In this document: positions 35,391 through 45,700 of the stretch, one piece after another | Layout of the letters: each line of letters opens with the position of its first letter | How positions within the stretch are numbered: the stretch's first letter is position 1 | Source: JALYZC01 sp963725645 | Lineage (GTDB): Bacteria; Actinomycetota; Thermoleophilia; Solirubrobacterales; Solirubrobacteraceae | NCBI GenBank assembly: GCA_963725645.1 | Contig: CAVRZD010000006.1 | Coordinates: forward strand, 1-64,000 | Reading direction: 5' to 3' | Length of the DNA stretch: 64,000 bases | Notes under the pieces: generated by a model | The model's input: the letters and a program-made list of their open reading frames with translations, nothing else | Told to the model about the DNA's origin: nothing | Databases searched by the model: none | Position numbers and translations under genes: made by a program

Positions 35391-36725
35391 ATGTCCCAAC
35401 CTGCTTCAGCCCGACACCGCGTCGTGATCATCGGCGGCGGTTTCGGCGGCCTGCAGGCGACCAAGAAGCTCAGCCGCGCGCCGGTGGATGTGACGCTCAT
35501 CGATCGCCGGAACTTCCACCTGTTCCAGCCGCTGGCCTACCAGGTGGCCACGGGGGCGCTCTCACCCAGCGAGATCTGCTACCCGCTGCGCAGCATCTTC
35601 CGGACGCGCCGTAACGTCCGGGTGCTGATGGCCCAGGTCACCGGCTTCGACCTCGACGGCCGTCGGGTGGACGTCGAGCCGATCGGCCGGCACGTCCCGA
35701 CGTCGATTCCCTACGACACCCTGATCGTCTCCGGCGGCTCGCGCTACTCCTACTTCGGCCACGACGACTGGCAGGCGGCCGCGCCCGAGCTCAAGAGCCT
35801 GGAGGGCGCGCTGGAGCTGCGGCGGCGCATCCTGCGCGCCTTCGAGGCGGCGGAGGCCGAGCCGGATCCCGAGCTGCGCGCCGCCTGGCTGACCTTCGTC
35901 GTGGTCGGTGGTGGTCCAACCGGTGTGGAGATGGCCGGGCAGATCGGCGAGATCGCGCGCGACAGCCGCCCGGACTTCCGGGTGGCGGATTCCTCCCAGG
36001 CGCGAATCCTGTTGCTCGAGACCACCGATCGTCTCCTGGGCACCTTCCCGCCGTCGCTGTCCGCGAAGGCCGCCCGCTCGCTGGAGCGTCTCGGGGTGAC
36101 GCCCCGGCTGGGCGAGACGGCGGTCGCGATCGACGAACACCAGGTGGGGCTCCGCGGCGAGGACGGCAGCGTCGAGTCGATCCCGACCCGGACCGTGATC
36201 TGGGCGGCCGGAGTGACCGCCTCGGACCTCGCCGGCACGCTGGGCCGGCTGGCTGGCGCCGAGACGGATCGCGCCGGGCGGGTGACGGTCGAGCCGGACC
36301 TGTCCCTCCCGGGGCATCCCGAGGTGCTGGCGCTCGGCGACATGGTGCGCATCCGCTCCGGCGACGGCGAGCCGGTGGTGCTGCCCGGACTGGCGCCGGT
36401 GGCAATGCAGGAGGGCCGCTACGCCGCGAAGGTCGTCCGCCGGCGCCTCGCCGGGCGCGAGCCCGCGCCGTTCCGCTACCACGACAAGGGCAACCTGGCG
36501 ACGATCGGCCGGGCCAGGGCCGTGGCCGACGTGAAGGGGGTCAGGCTGAGCGGGTTCATCGCTTGGGTGACCTGGCTGCTGGTGCACCTCTGGTACCTGA
36601 TCGGCTTTCAGAACCGGCTGCTGGTGCTGATCCGGTGGTCGTTCAGCTTCTTCACCCATGGGCGCGGCGCTCGCCTCATCACCAACGAGCCGGAGGCCGT
36701 GCGCGAGGAGCAGCGCTCTCGTTAG
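35391..36725 (+). CDS. ndh: type II NADH dehydrogenase (NAD(P)/FAD-dependent)
   Basis: 444 residues from ATG 35391. It passes electrons from NADH to quinone without pumping protons. The FAD site is RVVIIGGGFGGLQATKKLS, the NADH site is FVVVGGGPTGVEMAGQIGE, and VLALGDMVRI is the flavin-contacting motif. The C-terminal region has a hydrophobic stretch (FIAWVTWLLVHLWYLIGFQN) and an amphipathic helix that seats the enzyme on the membrane. The ALSPSEICYPLRSIFR stretch is typical of this group. It is monocistronic, with a shared hairpin after it. Confidence 0.92.
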   Translation: MSQPASARHRVVIIGGGFGGLQATKKLSRAPVDVTLIDRRNFHLFQPLAYQVATGALSPSEICYPLRSIFRTRRNVRVLMAQVTGFDLDGRRVDVEPIGRHVPTSIPYDTLIVSGGSRYSYFGHDDWQAAAPELKSLEGALELRRRILRAFEAAEAEPDPELRAAWLTFVVVGGGPTGVEMAGQIGEIARDSRPDFRVADSSQARILLLETTDRLLGTFPPSLSAKAARSLERLGVTPRLGETAVAIDEHQVGLRGEDGSVESIPTRTVIWAAGVTASDLAGTLGRLAGAETDRAGRVTVEPDLSLPGHPEVLALGDMVRIRSGDGEPVVLPGLAPVAMQEGRYAAKVVRRRLAGREPAPFRYHDKGNLATIGRARAVADVKGVRLSGFIAWVTWLLVHLWYLIGFQNRLLVLIRWSFSFFTHGRGARLITNEPEAVREEQRSR

Positions 36726-36752
36726 CGGGCGCGACGGCGGAGCCACAACGAC

Positions 36753-36780
36753 CGGGGCCGGCGCTTTCGCACCGGCCCCG
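36753..36780. terminator. shared terminator hairpin between convergent ndh and nrdJ
   Basis: CGGGGCCGG arms, extended to 12 pairs on the minus strand with one G-U, close a GAAA tetraloop (GNRA). It lies 28 bases after the ndh stop and 41 bases past the nrdJ stop. It matches the hairpin at 32586-32615 apart from the loop. Confidence 0.7.
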
Positions 36781-36845
36781 TCCAAAGCCACATCTCCGTC
36801 CTTAGGCGCTCAAACTCAACTCAACCGCACCCGGTGTTGTTCCCG
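36753..36845 (-). repeat. nrdJ 3' end and terminator, partner of the repeat at 32586
   Basis: This is the coding end of nrdJ (CGGGAACAAC block at 36836-36845 on the minus strand) followed by its terminator. It aligns over most of its length with 32586-32667, which carries the same blocks in the same order. Confidence 0.65.
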
Positions 36846-39619
36846 CAGGACGAGCACGTGTAACACGAGCCCGTGCGCTGCATCATCCCGCCGCATTGCG
36901 AGCAGGCCGGGCCGAGCTCGAGCGACCCGGACAGCTTCGCGGGCTGCACCGGCGGCGTGTCGGTCAGCGCGGAGGCCGCGGGCTTGGTGCCGCCGTTGCC
37001 GCCGCCGTTCTCGGGGCCGGCGGTGTCCGAGCGCGCGGCCATCGCGGTGTCCTCGGCCATCTTGCGCGCGCGGACTTCGGGGGTGAGGATCCCGAGCTCC
37101 TCCTGGGTGTCGGTGTCCAGGAAGCGCGAGGCCAGCCAGCGCATGATGTAGTCGGGCATCGACTTCGCGAACGGGATCTCCGGGTTGTTCGTGATCCCCT
37201 CGGGGTCGAAGCGCATGTAGGAGAACTTGCGCACGAGGGTCTCGAGCGGCACGCCGTACTGCAGCGCGATCGAGATCGACGTCGCGAACGCGTTCATCAT
37301 GCCGCGCAGCGTCGAGCCCTCCTTGCCGATGTCGGTGAGGAAGATCTCCCCGACGGTGCCGTCCTCGTACATGCCGGCCGTGATGTAGCCCTCGTGGCCG
37401 GCGATCGAGAACTTGTGCGTGATCGACATGCGCTCCTGCGGCATCCGGCGGCGCTGCGGGCGGGCCTCCTCGGCCGGCGCCGGCGCCTCGGTCTTCTTCT
37501 CCTTCTGCGCGTCGGTGCGCAGCGCCTGCGCGGTCTTCGAGCCGTCGCGGTAGATCGCGAGCGCCTTGACGCCGAGGTGCCACGCCTGCAGGTAGGCGTC
37601 GGCGATGTCCTCGACGCTCGCGCTCTCCGGCAGGTTGACGGTCTTGGAGATCGCCCCGGAGATGAACGGCTGGACCGCGCCCATCATGCGGATGTGGCCC
37701 ATGTGGGAGATCGCGCGCTCGCCGACGGCGACGTCGAACACCGGCAGGTGCTCGTCGGCCAGTCCGGGCGCTCCCACGATCGTCGCCTGCTCGTTGACGT
37801 GCGCCTCGATCTGCTCGATCTGCTCGTCGGTGTAGCCGAGCGTGCGCAGCGCCAGCGGGACGGTCTGGTTGACGATCGTCATCTGGCCGCCGCCGACGAG
37901 CTCCTTGAACTTGACCAGCGAGAAGTCCGGCTCGATCCCGGTCGTGTCGCAGTCCATCAGGAAGGAGATCGTTCCCGTCGGCGCGAGCACCGTCGCCTGC
38001 GCGTTGCGGTACCCGTGCGCCTCGCCGGCGTCCACCGCTTCGTCCCAGGCCCGGCGGGCCGCCGACAGCAGCGCGATGTCCGCGCAGCTGGAGTCGGGGA
38101 TCGCGTGCGCGGCGTCGCGGTGCATGCGCATGACGGCGTTGTGCGGCTCGCGGTTGCGCTCGTACTCGGCGTACGGCCCCATCGCCGCGGCGGTGCGCGC
38201 GGACTCGCGGTACCCGCGGCCGGTCATCAGCGCGGTGATGGCGGCCGCCACGCCCCGGCCCTCGTCGGAGTCGTAGGGCAGGCCGTTGCTCATCAGGTAC
38301 GCGCCGAGGTTGGCGTAGCCGAGCCCGAGCTGGCGCATCGCACGCGCGTTGTCGCCGATCTCCTCGGTCGGGTAGCTCGAGGGCGAGACGACGATCTCCT
38401 GGGCCAGGAACATGATGTCGACGGCGTGCTCGAAGGACTCGACGTCAAGGCTGCCGTCCGCGCGGCGGAACTTCATGAGGTTCAGCGACGCGAGGTTGCA
38501 GGCCGAGTCGTCGACGTGCATGTACTCGCTGCACGGGTTCGACGCGTTGATCCGACCGGTCTCGGGGCAGGTGTGCCAGCGGTTGATCGTGGTGTCGTAC
38601 TGCACGCCTGGGTCCGCGCAGCGCCAGGCGGCCTCGGAGATCTCGCGCATCAGCTCGCGCGCGGGAATCGGATCGCCGATCGGCTCGCCCGTGGCGCGTG
38701 AGGTCGTGCGCCAGTCGGCGCCCTCCTCGACGGCACGCATGAACTCGTCGGTGACGCGCACCGAGTTGTTCGCGTTCTGGTACTGGATCGAGTGGAAGCC
38801 CTCGCCGTCGATCGCCATGTCGAAGCCGGCGTCGCGCAGCGCGGCGGCCTTCTCCTCCTCGTCCGCCTTGCACCAGATGAACTTGCGGATGTCGGGATGG
38901 TCGACGTCGAGCACGACCATCTTCGCCGCGCGGCGGGTCTTGCCGCCCGACTTGATCGTGCCAGCCCATGCGTCCGCCCCGCGCATGAAGGAGACCGGCC
39001 CGGACGCCGTACCGCCCTTGGCGAGCGGCTCCATCGAGCCGCGGATGTTCGAGAGGTTGATCCCGGAGCCGGACCCGCCGCGGAAGATCATGCCCTCCTT
39101 GGTGTTCCAGTCGAGGATCGACTCCATCGTGTCCTGCACGGACAGGATGAAGCAGGCCGAGCACTGCGGGCTCTCCTCGAAGCCGACGTTGAACCAGACC
39201 GGCGAGTTGAACGCGGCCATCTGGTGAAGCAGGATGTGGGTCAGCTCGGTCTCGAAGGCGTCGGCGTCCTCGTCGGTGGCGAAGTAGCCTCGCTCGCGGC
39301 CCCAGCCGGCGATCGTGCCGGCCACGCGCGAGATCATCCGCTTGACCGAGCTCTCCCGCTCAGGTGTGCCGAGCTGGCCGCGAAAGTACTTCTGGGCGAC
39401 GATGTTGGTGGCGTTCTGCGACCAGCCGGCCGGGAACTCGACGTCGGTCTGCTCGAAGGCGACCTTGTCGCCCTGGCCGATGCGGGCGTCGCGCCGCTCC
39501 CACTCGATCGCGTCGAACGGGTGTTGGCCGGGCGTCGTGAAGCGCCGCGCGATGCGCAGACCCTCGCCGGCGACGGCGTCCTTGACCGGTGTGCTTTCGG
39601 GGGTCTGCTGCTGCTCCAT
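36821..39619 (-). CDS. nrdJ: vitamin B12-dependent (class II) ribonucleotide reductase
   Basis: 932 residues. It reduces ribonucleotides to deoxyribonucleotides using adenosylcobalamin. Visible sites are SACFILSVQDTMESIL (first redox Cys), NPCSEYMHVDDSACNLASLN (radical Cys and Glu) and LAPTGTISFLMDCDTTG. The C-terminus carries SQCGGMMQRTGSCYTCSSCG, a CxxC-rich swinging redox tail. Uninterrupted by an intein. ATG 39619 is preferred, as GGAGAGGAG sits at the right distance; an ATG at 39637 would contain that site. I found no cobalamin riboswitch in the 167 bases upstream. Confidence 0.95.
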   Translation of the reverse strand: MEQQQTPESTPVKDAVAGEGLRIARRFTTPGQHPFDAIEWERRDARIGQGDKVAFEQTDVEFPAGWSQNATNIVAQKYFRGQLGTPERESSVKRMISRVAGTIAGWGRERGYFATDEDADAFETELTHILLHQMAAFNSPVWFNVGFEESPQCSACFILSVQDTMESILDWNTKEGMIFRGGSGSGINLSNIRGSMEPLAKGGTASGPVSFMRGADAWAGTIKSGGKTRRAAKMVVLDVDHPDIRKFIWCKADEEEKAAALRDAGFDMAIDGEGFHSIQYQNANNSVRVTDEFMRAVEEGADWRTTSRATGEPIGDPIPARELMREISEAAWRCADPGVQYDTTINRWHTCPETGRINASNPCSEYMHVDDSACNLASLNLMKFRRADGSLDVESFEHAVDIMFLAQEIVVSPSSYPTEEIGDNARAMRQLGLGYANLGAYLMSNGLPYDSDEGRGVAAAITALMTGRGYRESARTAAAMGPYAEYERNREPHNAVMRMHRDAAHAIPDSSCADIALLSAARRAWDEAVDAGEAHGYRNAQATVLAPTGTISFLMDCDTTGIEPDFSLVKFKELVGGGQMTIVNQTVPLALRTLGYTDEQIEQIEAHVNEQATIVGAPGLADEHLPVFDVAVGERAISHMGHIRMMGAVQPFISGAISKTVNLPESASVEDIADAYLQAWHLGVKALAIYRDGSKTAQALRTDAQKEKKTEAPAPAEEARPQRRRMPQERMSITHKFSIAGHEGYITAGMYEDGTVGEIFLTDIGKEGSTLRGMMNAFATSISIALQYGVPLETLVRKFSYMRFDPEGITNNPEIPFAKSMPDYIMRWLASRFLDTDTQEELGILTPEVRARKMAEDTAMAARSDTAGPENGGGNGGTKPAASALTDTPPVQPAKLSGSLELGPACSQCGGMMQRTGSCYTCSSCGNNTGCG

Positions 39620-39786
39620 CACTCGGCTCCTCTCCAATTATGGCCGCTCTGTCCGGGCTTTCGGCGCTATTGCGGCGGTGCTCTGGGGGTAACTCCGCAT
39701 CATCCGCAATGAGTCGGACGGAACCGCCTCTCCGGGACGCCTGGGCGGCGGCGCGGCCGAGCGGTCGCGCGCCAGGTGGGGTGTGG

Positions 39787-40422
39787 TCAGGCGCCTGACG
39801 TGCCGCGCGCGCGAGCCCAGTCGGCGACGCCGGTGACCGCCGCGCCGGTGCGCATGCCGGCCTCGCCGAGCGCGTGCCGCCCCGGCGCGGTCCAGGCGGT
39901 GCCCCACCCGAGCAGACGCGCGCCGATCGCCACCAGCGTGGCGAGCAGCACGATCGCCGCCAGGATGGCCAGCGCCAGCACCGGGCCCGGGGTTGTCCCG
40001 ATGCCGGAGGCCGAGGGGGTGACGTTGCGCGGGATGCTGAGCGCCGGACCGATCGGCTTGACCGTCGCCACCTTCGGCGGGCCGGGCGGCCTGCCGTTTC
40101 CGCCACCGCCCGCGACGACGCCCACGCCCGACGCCGACTGGTCGTTGCCGCCGCCGCCGCCGCTGCTGCCGCCGCCTCCGCTGCTGCAGCCGCGCGCGCG
40201 GTCGCGCGCCGCCGCCTGGAGCTGGGACAGGAACTCCGGGGCGTACTGGGCGACGTCGTTGGGGACGTCGCCCTGGAGCTGGCCCGCGTTGTACTTGCAC
40301 GGCGTGATGTGGCCGGTCTGCTGGTACTCGTCCAGCGGGGAGGCCGCCGCGGTGGCCGGCAGCACGAGGCACGCGCACGCGGCGAGCGCAGCGAGCTGCA
40401 CGTTTCCGGACCGGCGCCTCAT
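39787..40422 (-). CDS. secreted, membrane-anchored protein with Gly-rich linker, 211 aa
   Basis: Signal peptide LAALAACACLVLPATAAASP, then a short domain with DEYQQTGHITPCKYNAGQLQ and a second cysteine at RARGCSSGG, suggesting a disulfide. A low-complexity Gly/Ser/Asn linker (about residues 75-115) leads to one helix, VLALAILAAIVLLATLVAIG, and a short cytoplasmic tail. So it is a type I membrane protein whose small external domain resembles proteins of this lineage without assigned function. It is divergent from the O-antigen ligase gene with 32 bases between starts. Confidence 0.75.
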   Translation of the reverse strand: MRRRSGNVQLAALAACACLVLPATAAASPLDEYQQTGHITPCKYNAGQLQGDVPNDVAQYAPEFLSQLQAAARDRARGCSSGGGGSSGGGGGNDQSASGVGVVAGGGGNGRPPGPPKVATVKPIGPALSIPRNVTPSASGIGTTPGPVLALAILAAIVLLATLVAIGARLLGWGTAWTAPGRHALGEAGMRTGAAVTGVADWARARGTSGA

Positions 40423-40454
40423 CGTCGCGAGATGGTAGCGTCGCCGGCCTCCGG

Positions 40455-42722
40455 ATGGCCGCCACAGCGAAGATGACCGCCACCCGCGTGCGGGGCGAAC
40501 GGGCGAAGGAGCCGGCGGCCGTTGGGGCGCGAACCTGGACCGCGCGGCCGGCCGCCGCGCTGGTGGCGTTCCTCGTGCTCCTGGCCGGCTATGCGGCCTT
40601 CGCGCACGGTTCCACCTCGCTCCAGGGCCAGGCCCGGATCCAGGTGGCGGTGGCGGCGGTGCTCGTGCTCGCCGCGGTCGCGTGGCTGTGGCACGGCGCC
40701 CTGCCGCTGTCGGCCTCGCGCACCGCCTGGGTCGGCCTCGGCCTGCTCGGGCTGTTCGCGCTCTGGAGCGGTCTCAGCCTGACCTGGAGCGTGGCCGGCG
40801 ACCGGACCTGGCTCGAGCTCAATCGCGCGATCACGTATGCGCTGGTCGTGCTGATCGCGCTCGCCGCCGGGTCGTGGTGGCGACGGGCGGCCGATCACCT
40901 CGCGGTCGGCTACCTCGCCGTCGCGGTGCTCGTCGCGCTGTATTCGCTCGGCGGCAAGCTCGCCCCCGGCCTGCACATCGCGGGGCTGATCGACCTCAAC
41001 CACACCCACCTGATCCCGCGCCTGCGTGCGCCGCTCGACTACTGGAACGCGCTCGCGCTGGTGGAGCTGATGGCCGTCCCGGTCGCCGTCGCGCTCGCCA
41101 TCGACCGGGGGCGCTCGGGGCGGGTGCGGCTGGCCGCGCTGGCGAGCCTCGCCCTCGTGTTCGTCGCGCTCGGCCTCACCTACTCCCGCGGCGGCGTGCT
41201 CGCCCTCGTCGTCGCGCTGATCGCCTTCGCGGTACTCGCGCGGGCGGGCCTGCGCACGCTGGCGATCGTCGCGCTCGGGCTCGTCGGCGCGGCGCCGTCG
41301 CTCGTCGTCGCGTTCTCCACCCATTCGCTGACCGCCGTGGGTCAGCCGCTGAGCGCGCGCGAGACCGACGGCGCGCTGCTCGCGGTCGTCCTCGTGATAT
41401 CGCTCGTCGTCCTGGTACTCGCGGGCCGGGCGCTGCTCGGGGTCGAGGAGCGCGCCGCCGTGCCCCCATCCCAGGTCCGCAGGATCGGGCTCGCGCTCGC
41501 CGGTGTTCTGGCCCTCGGCCTGCTCGCCGGCGGCGTCGCGCTCGCCGCGTCCAAACGCGGCTTCGGCGGAACCATCTCGCATGAGTGGAAGTCGTTCCGC
41601 AAGCCGCAGTTCGACCCGCTCTTCTCTCCCAACCACCTGGTCACGACGAACTCGGGCAACCGCTGGGTGTGGTGGAGCGAGGCGGCGGGGGCGTGGTCGG
41701 ACCGTCCGCTGCAGGGATGGGGCGCCGGCTCGTTCCCGGTGCTGCACCTCCAGTACCGGACCAACGACCTCAACGTGCTCCAGCCCCACAGCGTGCCGCT
41801 GCAGCTGCTGGCCGAGACGGGGCTGGTGGGCGCCCTGTTCGCGCTCGGCGGGCTCGTGGCGCTCGCCGTCGCGGCGGTCCGGCGCGTGCTGGCGCTGCCC
41901 GCCGCACCGGCGCGCGCCGGGCCGCGTGCGGGTTCCACGCCCGCCGGCGAACCGTCGCGCCTGCTGGCCGCGGCGCTCACCGCCGCCGCGGTCGCGTGGC
42001 TCCTGCACGGCGCCTACGACTGGGACCTCGACATCCCGGGCGCGTCCATTCCCGCCCTCGCGTTCCTCGGCGTGCTCGCCGGGCGGGCGCGTCCCCACGG
42101 CCGGGTGCCGCGCGTCACCCCCGAGGTTCGCGCTGGAGCGCTCGCGCTCGCGACGCTGGCCGGATGCGGGGTCGCGCTGTCGGGAATTCTCCCCTCCTGG
42201 GCCGACTCCAAGACCAAGCACGCGCTCGCCGTCGCCGACGCCCATCGCGGCCGTGCCGCGCTCCAGAAGGCGGCCGCGGACGCCGAGCTGGCGGCGCGCC
42301 TGGACCCGGTCTCCGAGCAGCCCCTGCTGGCGCTGGCCGCGATCGACCAGGCGCGCGGACAACCGCTCGTCGCCCGCGCGGCGGTGCTGCGTGCGATCCG
42401 CCGCACGCCGACCTCGGCCGAGGCCTGGGCGGAGCTCGTTCAGATCGAGCTGCGGTTGCGCGACCTGGGCGGCACGACGAAGGCGTTGGTTCGGGCGATG
42501 ACCCTCGACCCGCGGAACGTCCGCGTCCGCCAGGCGGTGACGCTGCTGATCCTCCTTCGCTACCCGCCCAACGCCTCGGCGACGGCGGCGGGCACGCCGC
42601 TGCCCAAGGAGGGCTTCCAGACGATTGGTGGAGCCGGGCTGCCGGCGTTCGCCGCGCCGAACACCGGAGCGCCGGGGGCGACCGGCACATCCGGGGCACC
42701 GGGGACGCCGGGCGCGCCCTAG
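40455..42722 (+). CDS. O-antigen ligase (Wzy_C/WaaL-like) with C-terminal TPR-like region
   Basis: 755 residues. About 12 or more helices span residues 30-560; LGLTYSRGGVLALVVALIAF and GNRWVWWSEAAGAW are the Wzy_C/WaaL signature, followed by a large external loop with GWGAGSFPVLHLQ and NVLQPHSVPLQLLAETG. The last 180 residues include helical repeats such as AAADAELAARLDPVSEQPLL that look like TPRs. The enzyme would polymerise or transfer lipid-linked glycans outside the membrane. It ends with a Gly/Ala/Pro-rich tail. The neighbouring coiled-coil gene is convergent, 7 bases away. Confidence 0.88.
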   Translation: MAATAKMTATRVRGERAKEPAAVGARTWTARPAAALVAFLVLLAGYAAFAHGSTSLQGQARIQVAVAAVLVLAAVAWLWHGALPLSASRTAWVGLGLLGLFALWSGLSLTWSVAGDRTWLELNRAITYALVVLIALAAGSWWRRAADHLAVGYLAVAVLVALYSLGGKLAPGLHIAGLIDLNHTHLIPRLRAPLDYWNALALVELMAVPVAVALAIDRGRSGRVRLAALASLALVFVALGLTYSRGGVLALVVALIAFAVLARAGLRTLAIVALGLVGAAPSLVVAFSTHSLTAVGQPLSARETDGALLAVVLVISLVVLVLAGRALLGVEERAAVPPSQVRRIGLALAGVLALGLLAGGVALAASKRGFGGTISHEWKSFRKPQFDPLFSPNHLVTTNSGNRWVWWSEAAGAWSDRPLQGWGAGSFPVLHLQYRTNDLNVLQPHSVPLQLLAETGLVGALFALGGLVALAVAAVRRVLALPAAPARAGPRAGSTPAGEPSRLLAAALTAAAVAWLLHGAYDWDLDIPGASIPALAFLGVLAGRARPHGRVPRVTPEVRAGALALATLAGCGVALSGILPSWADSKTKHALAVADAHRGRAALQKAAADAELAARLDPVSEQPLLALAAIDQARGQPLVARAAVLRAIRRTPTSAEAWAELVQIELRLRDLGGTTKALVRAMTLDPRNVRVRQAVTLLILLRYPPNASATAAGTPLPKEGFQTIGGAGLPAFAAPNTGAPGATGTSGAPGTPGAP

Positions 42723-42729
42723 ATCCAGC

Positions 42730-45700
42730 TCACGGGATCAGGTCGATCCGCACCAGGCCGGTCACGAACGCCAGCAGGAGGACGATCGCGACGATCAGGA
42801 CGATCCCGCCGACGAGCAGCTGGGACGAGCTGCGCTTGCGCGCCGGCCGCTCGCGGCGGCGTGCGGCGCGGGCGCGCGTGCGCGCGGCGCCGCGGCCCTG
42901 ACGTAGCTCGGCCGGGCGCGGGCGCGGGACGTCGGATGCCGCCGGGGCGGCCTCCGACGGTGCGGGCTCGACGAACCGGCGAACGCGCACCTCACCGGGC
43001 GCCGGCCCGAGGCCGAGCGCCGCGAGCTGCGCCTCGAGGTCCGTGCGCTCCTGCGCCTCGGCGGCCAGCTGCGCCAGCGCGTCCTGGTGAGCCTGCGCGA
43101 GCCCCGCGACCTCGCTGAGCGCCTCGTCGCGTGCGGTCGCGACGACCTCGGCCTGGGCGAGTGCGGCGTCGCGCTCGCGGGTGAGCGCGGCCAGGCGCGC
43201 CTCGGCCTGCGGGTCCCGCGTGGCCGCGGCCGCGGGCGCTGACGCTGGCGCACGGCTTGCGGCGCCCTCGAGCGCCGCGGCGAGGCGGTCCCGGTCCTGG
43301 GCCAGGTCGCGCAGGCGCCGCTCCACGTCGTCATGCGTGGCGGCTTCCCGGTCCAGGCGCTCGGCCGCGGCGACCGCGTCGGCGTGCGCGCGGACGACGG
43401 CCTCGGCGAGCTCCTCGGCGCGCGCCTCGGCCGCTCCAGCGGCCTCGCGCGCGGCGTACAGGTCGCGGCCGCGCGCCGCGCGCTCGTCCAGCGCCTCCTG
43501 GGCGATGCGCTCGGCCGACACGCGCGCCTCGGCCTCCTCGTCGCGCTCGGCGCGAGCGCGCTCGGCCTCGGCGCGGAGCGATTCCAGCTCGGCGGGCGTC
43601 GCACCGGCCTCGGCCGCCCGGCGTTCGACCTCGCGTGCCTCGGCCGCCAGCTCCTCGACGCGGGCGGCCAGCCGGTCGCGCTCCTCCTCGGCCGCCGCGG
43701 CGCGACGGTCGGCCTCCTCGCGCGCGTGCGCCTCGTCCTCATAGGCGCCCGCGCCCTCCCGCTGCCGGTGCAGCTCGGCCTCGAGCTCGACCACGCGGTC
43801 GGCCTCGGCGCGCGCCTCCGCGCGCTCGCGCTCGAGCCGTTCGGCCCGCTGGTCGATCTCGGCGCGCGCGGCGGCGCTGCGCTCCAGCTCGACCTCCAGA
43901 TCCCCGATGCGCGCCTGCGCCTCGCCGTGGACCCGCTCGAGCTCGGCCCGTTGCTCCTCGAGCAGCCGGGTGTCGGCCGCCGCCGCCCGCTGCTCGAGCG
44001 CAGCCGCCTCGACGCGGCCCGCGAGCTCGTCGCGCGCGCGCTCGGCCTCGCGCGCGCGCTCGTCGGCCTGGGCGGCGCCCGCCTCGGCCTCGCGCGCCTC
44101 GCGCTCCAGCACCGCGCGGGCGGCATCGCCGTCGGCCTCGCGCCGCTCGAGCTCGTTGATGCGCGCCTCCAGCTCGGCGCGCGCGCGCGCGAAGTCCTCG
44201 CTGCCGCGCTCGGCGTCCTCGGCGCGCTGTGCGAGCCGGACCGCGGTCGCGTCCGCGTCGCCGCGCAGGCGCTCGGCCTCGGCGCGCAGCCGCTCGACCT
44301 CGTGCTCGCGCTCGGCGCGCGCGGCCTCCGCCTCGGCCGCCCTGGCCTCCAGCGCGACCTCGCGGTTGCGGGCGTCGAGCGCCGCCTGCTCGAGGCCGGC
44401 GGCGGTCTGGGCGGCGTCGGCGGCCTGCACCTCCAGCGCGGCCGCGCGGCGCTCGAGGTCGCCGGCCGTCGACTGGAGGCTCTCGGCGCGGGCCACCCGT
44501 CGGCCGGCGCGCTCGACCTCGTCGCGCGCCTCGGCCAGCCTGGCCTCGAGCGTCGTCGCGCGGGCTGCGCCGGCCTCGGCCTTCACCAGCAGGGCCTCGA
44601 GCTCGGCGATCCGCGCCGCGAGCGCGTCCGTCTCGGCGCGGGCCCGCTCGAGCTCGTTGCTCGCCGCGTCGCCGCGCGCTGTGGCGGCGGAGGCCTCGAC
44701 GGCGAGGCGCGCGCGGGCATCGTCGAGCTGACGGTCGAGCTCGGCGATCCGGGCGTCGGCGCGCTCGGCCGCGCCCGCGGCCTCGGTGCGAGCGCGGGCC
44801 AGGTCGGCCTGCAGCGCCTCGCGGCGGGCGTCGGCCTGGGCGGCGATCCCGGTCAGGCGGTCGACCTCGGCCTGCGAGCCCGCGAGCGCCGTGCGGTTCT
44901 GCTCCTCGAGCTCCGTGCGGGCCTGTTCGAGCATCGCCGCGCGCTCGGCGCGCATCTCGGTCAGGGCGCTGTCGCGAGCGGCGCGCTCGGCCTGCGCGCG
45001 GTCGTTGGCTGCGGCGGCCTGCGCCAGCGCCTCCTCGAGCCGGGCCTCGAGCGCGGCGCGGGCCTCGTCTCCCGCCTCTGCCTGGGCGGTCGCGGCCTCC
45101 AGCTTGGACTCGGCCTCGCGCCGGGCCGCCTCCGCGGCGTCGGCGCCGTCGCGCGCGTCTGCTGCGGCCGCCTCGGCCGCACGGGCGACGTCCTGCGCGC
45201 GCTCCACGCGCGCCGCCGCCTCGGCGAGCGCCTCGCTGCGGGTCGACTCGACGGTGCGTTCCAGGTCCGCCGCGCGGCTCTCCGCCGCCTCGCGCGCGCT
45301 GTTCGCCGCCTCGGCGGCCTGCTCGGCGCGGCGCGCCGCCTCGGTCTGCTCCTGCGATCCGGCGACGGCCAGGGCCGCACGCTCATCGGCCTCGCGGCGC
45401 GCGGTGCGCGCCTCCTCGACCGCGGCGTGCGCCGCCTTGGCCTGACGCTCGAGCTCGTGCAGCGCCGCCGCCTGCGCCTCGGCCGCCCCGGTCGCCAGCT
45501 CGGTCTGGTCGCCCAGGTCCCGGGCCGCCTGCTCGGCGGCCTCCGCGCGCGTGCGCAGTTCGTCTCGCTCGCGCTCGAGCTGGGCACGCACCGTCGCGAG
45601 CTCCTCGGTGGCGGCGGCGTGGCGCTCGCGCTCGCGCCCGCTGTCCTCGCGCAGCTGCGACAGCTCGCGGTCGGCTTCCTCGGCGGCGCGTGTGCCCTCG

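Noticed and set aside
39620..39637. Start of nrdJ at ATG 39637
   Set aside because: It would put the GGAGAGGAG ribosome-binding site inside the coding region; ATG 39619 has that site at normal spacing.
39620..39786. Cobalamin riboswitch upstream of nrdJ
   Set aside because: B12-dependent reductases can be controlled this way, but I found no B12-box-like segment or matching stem pattern in the 167 bases before the start.
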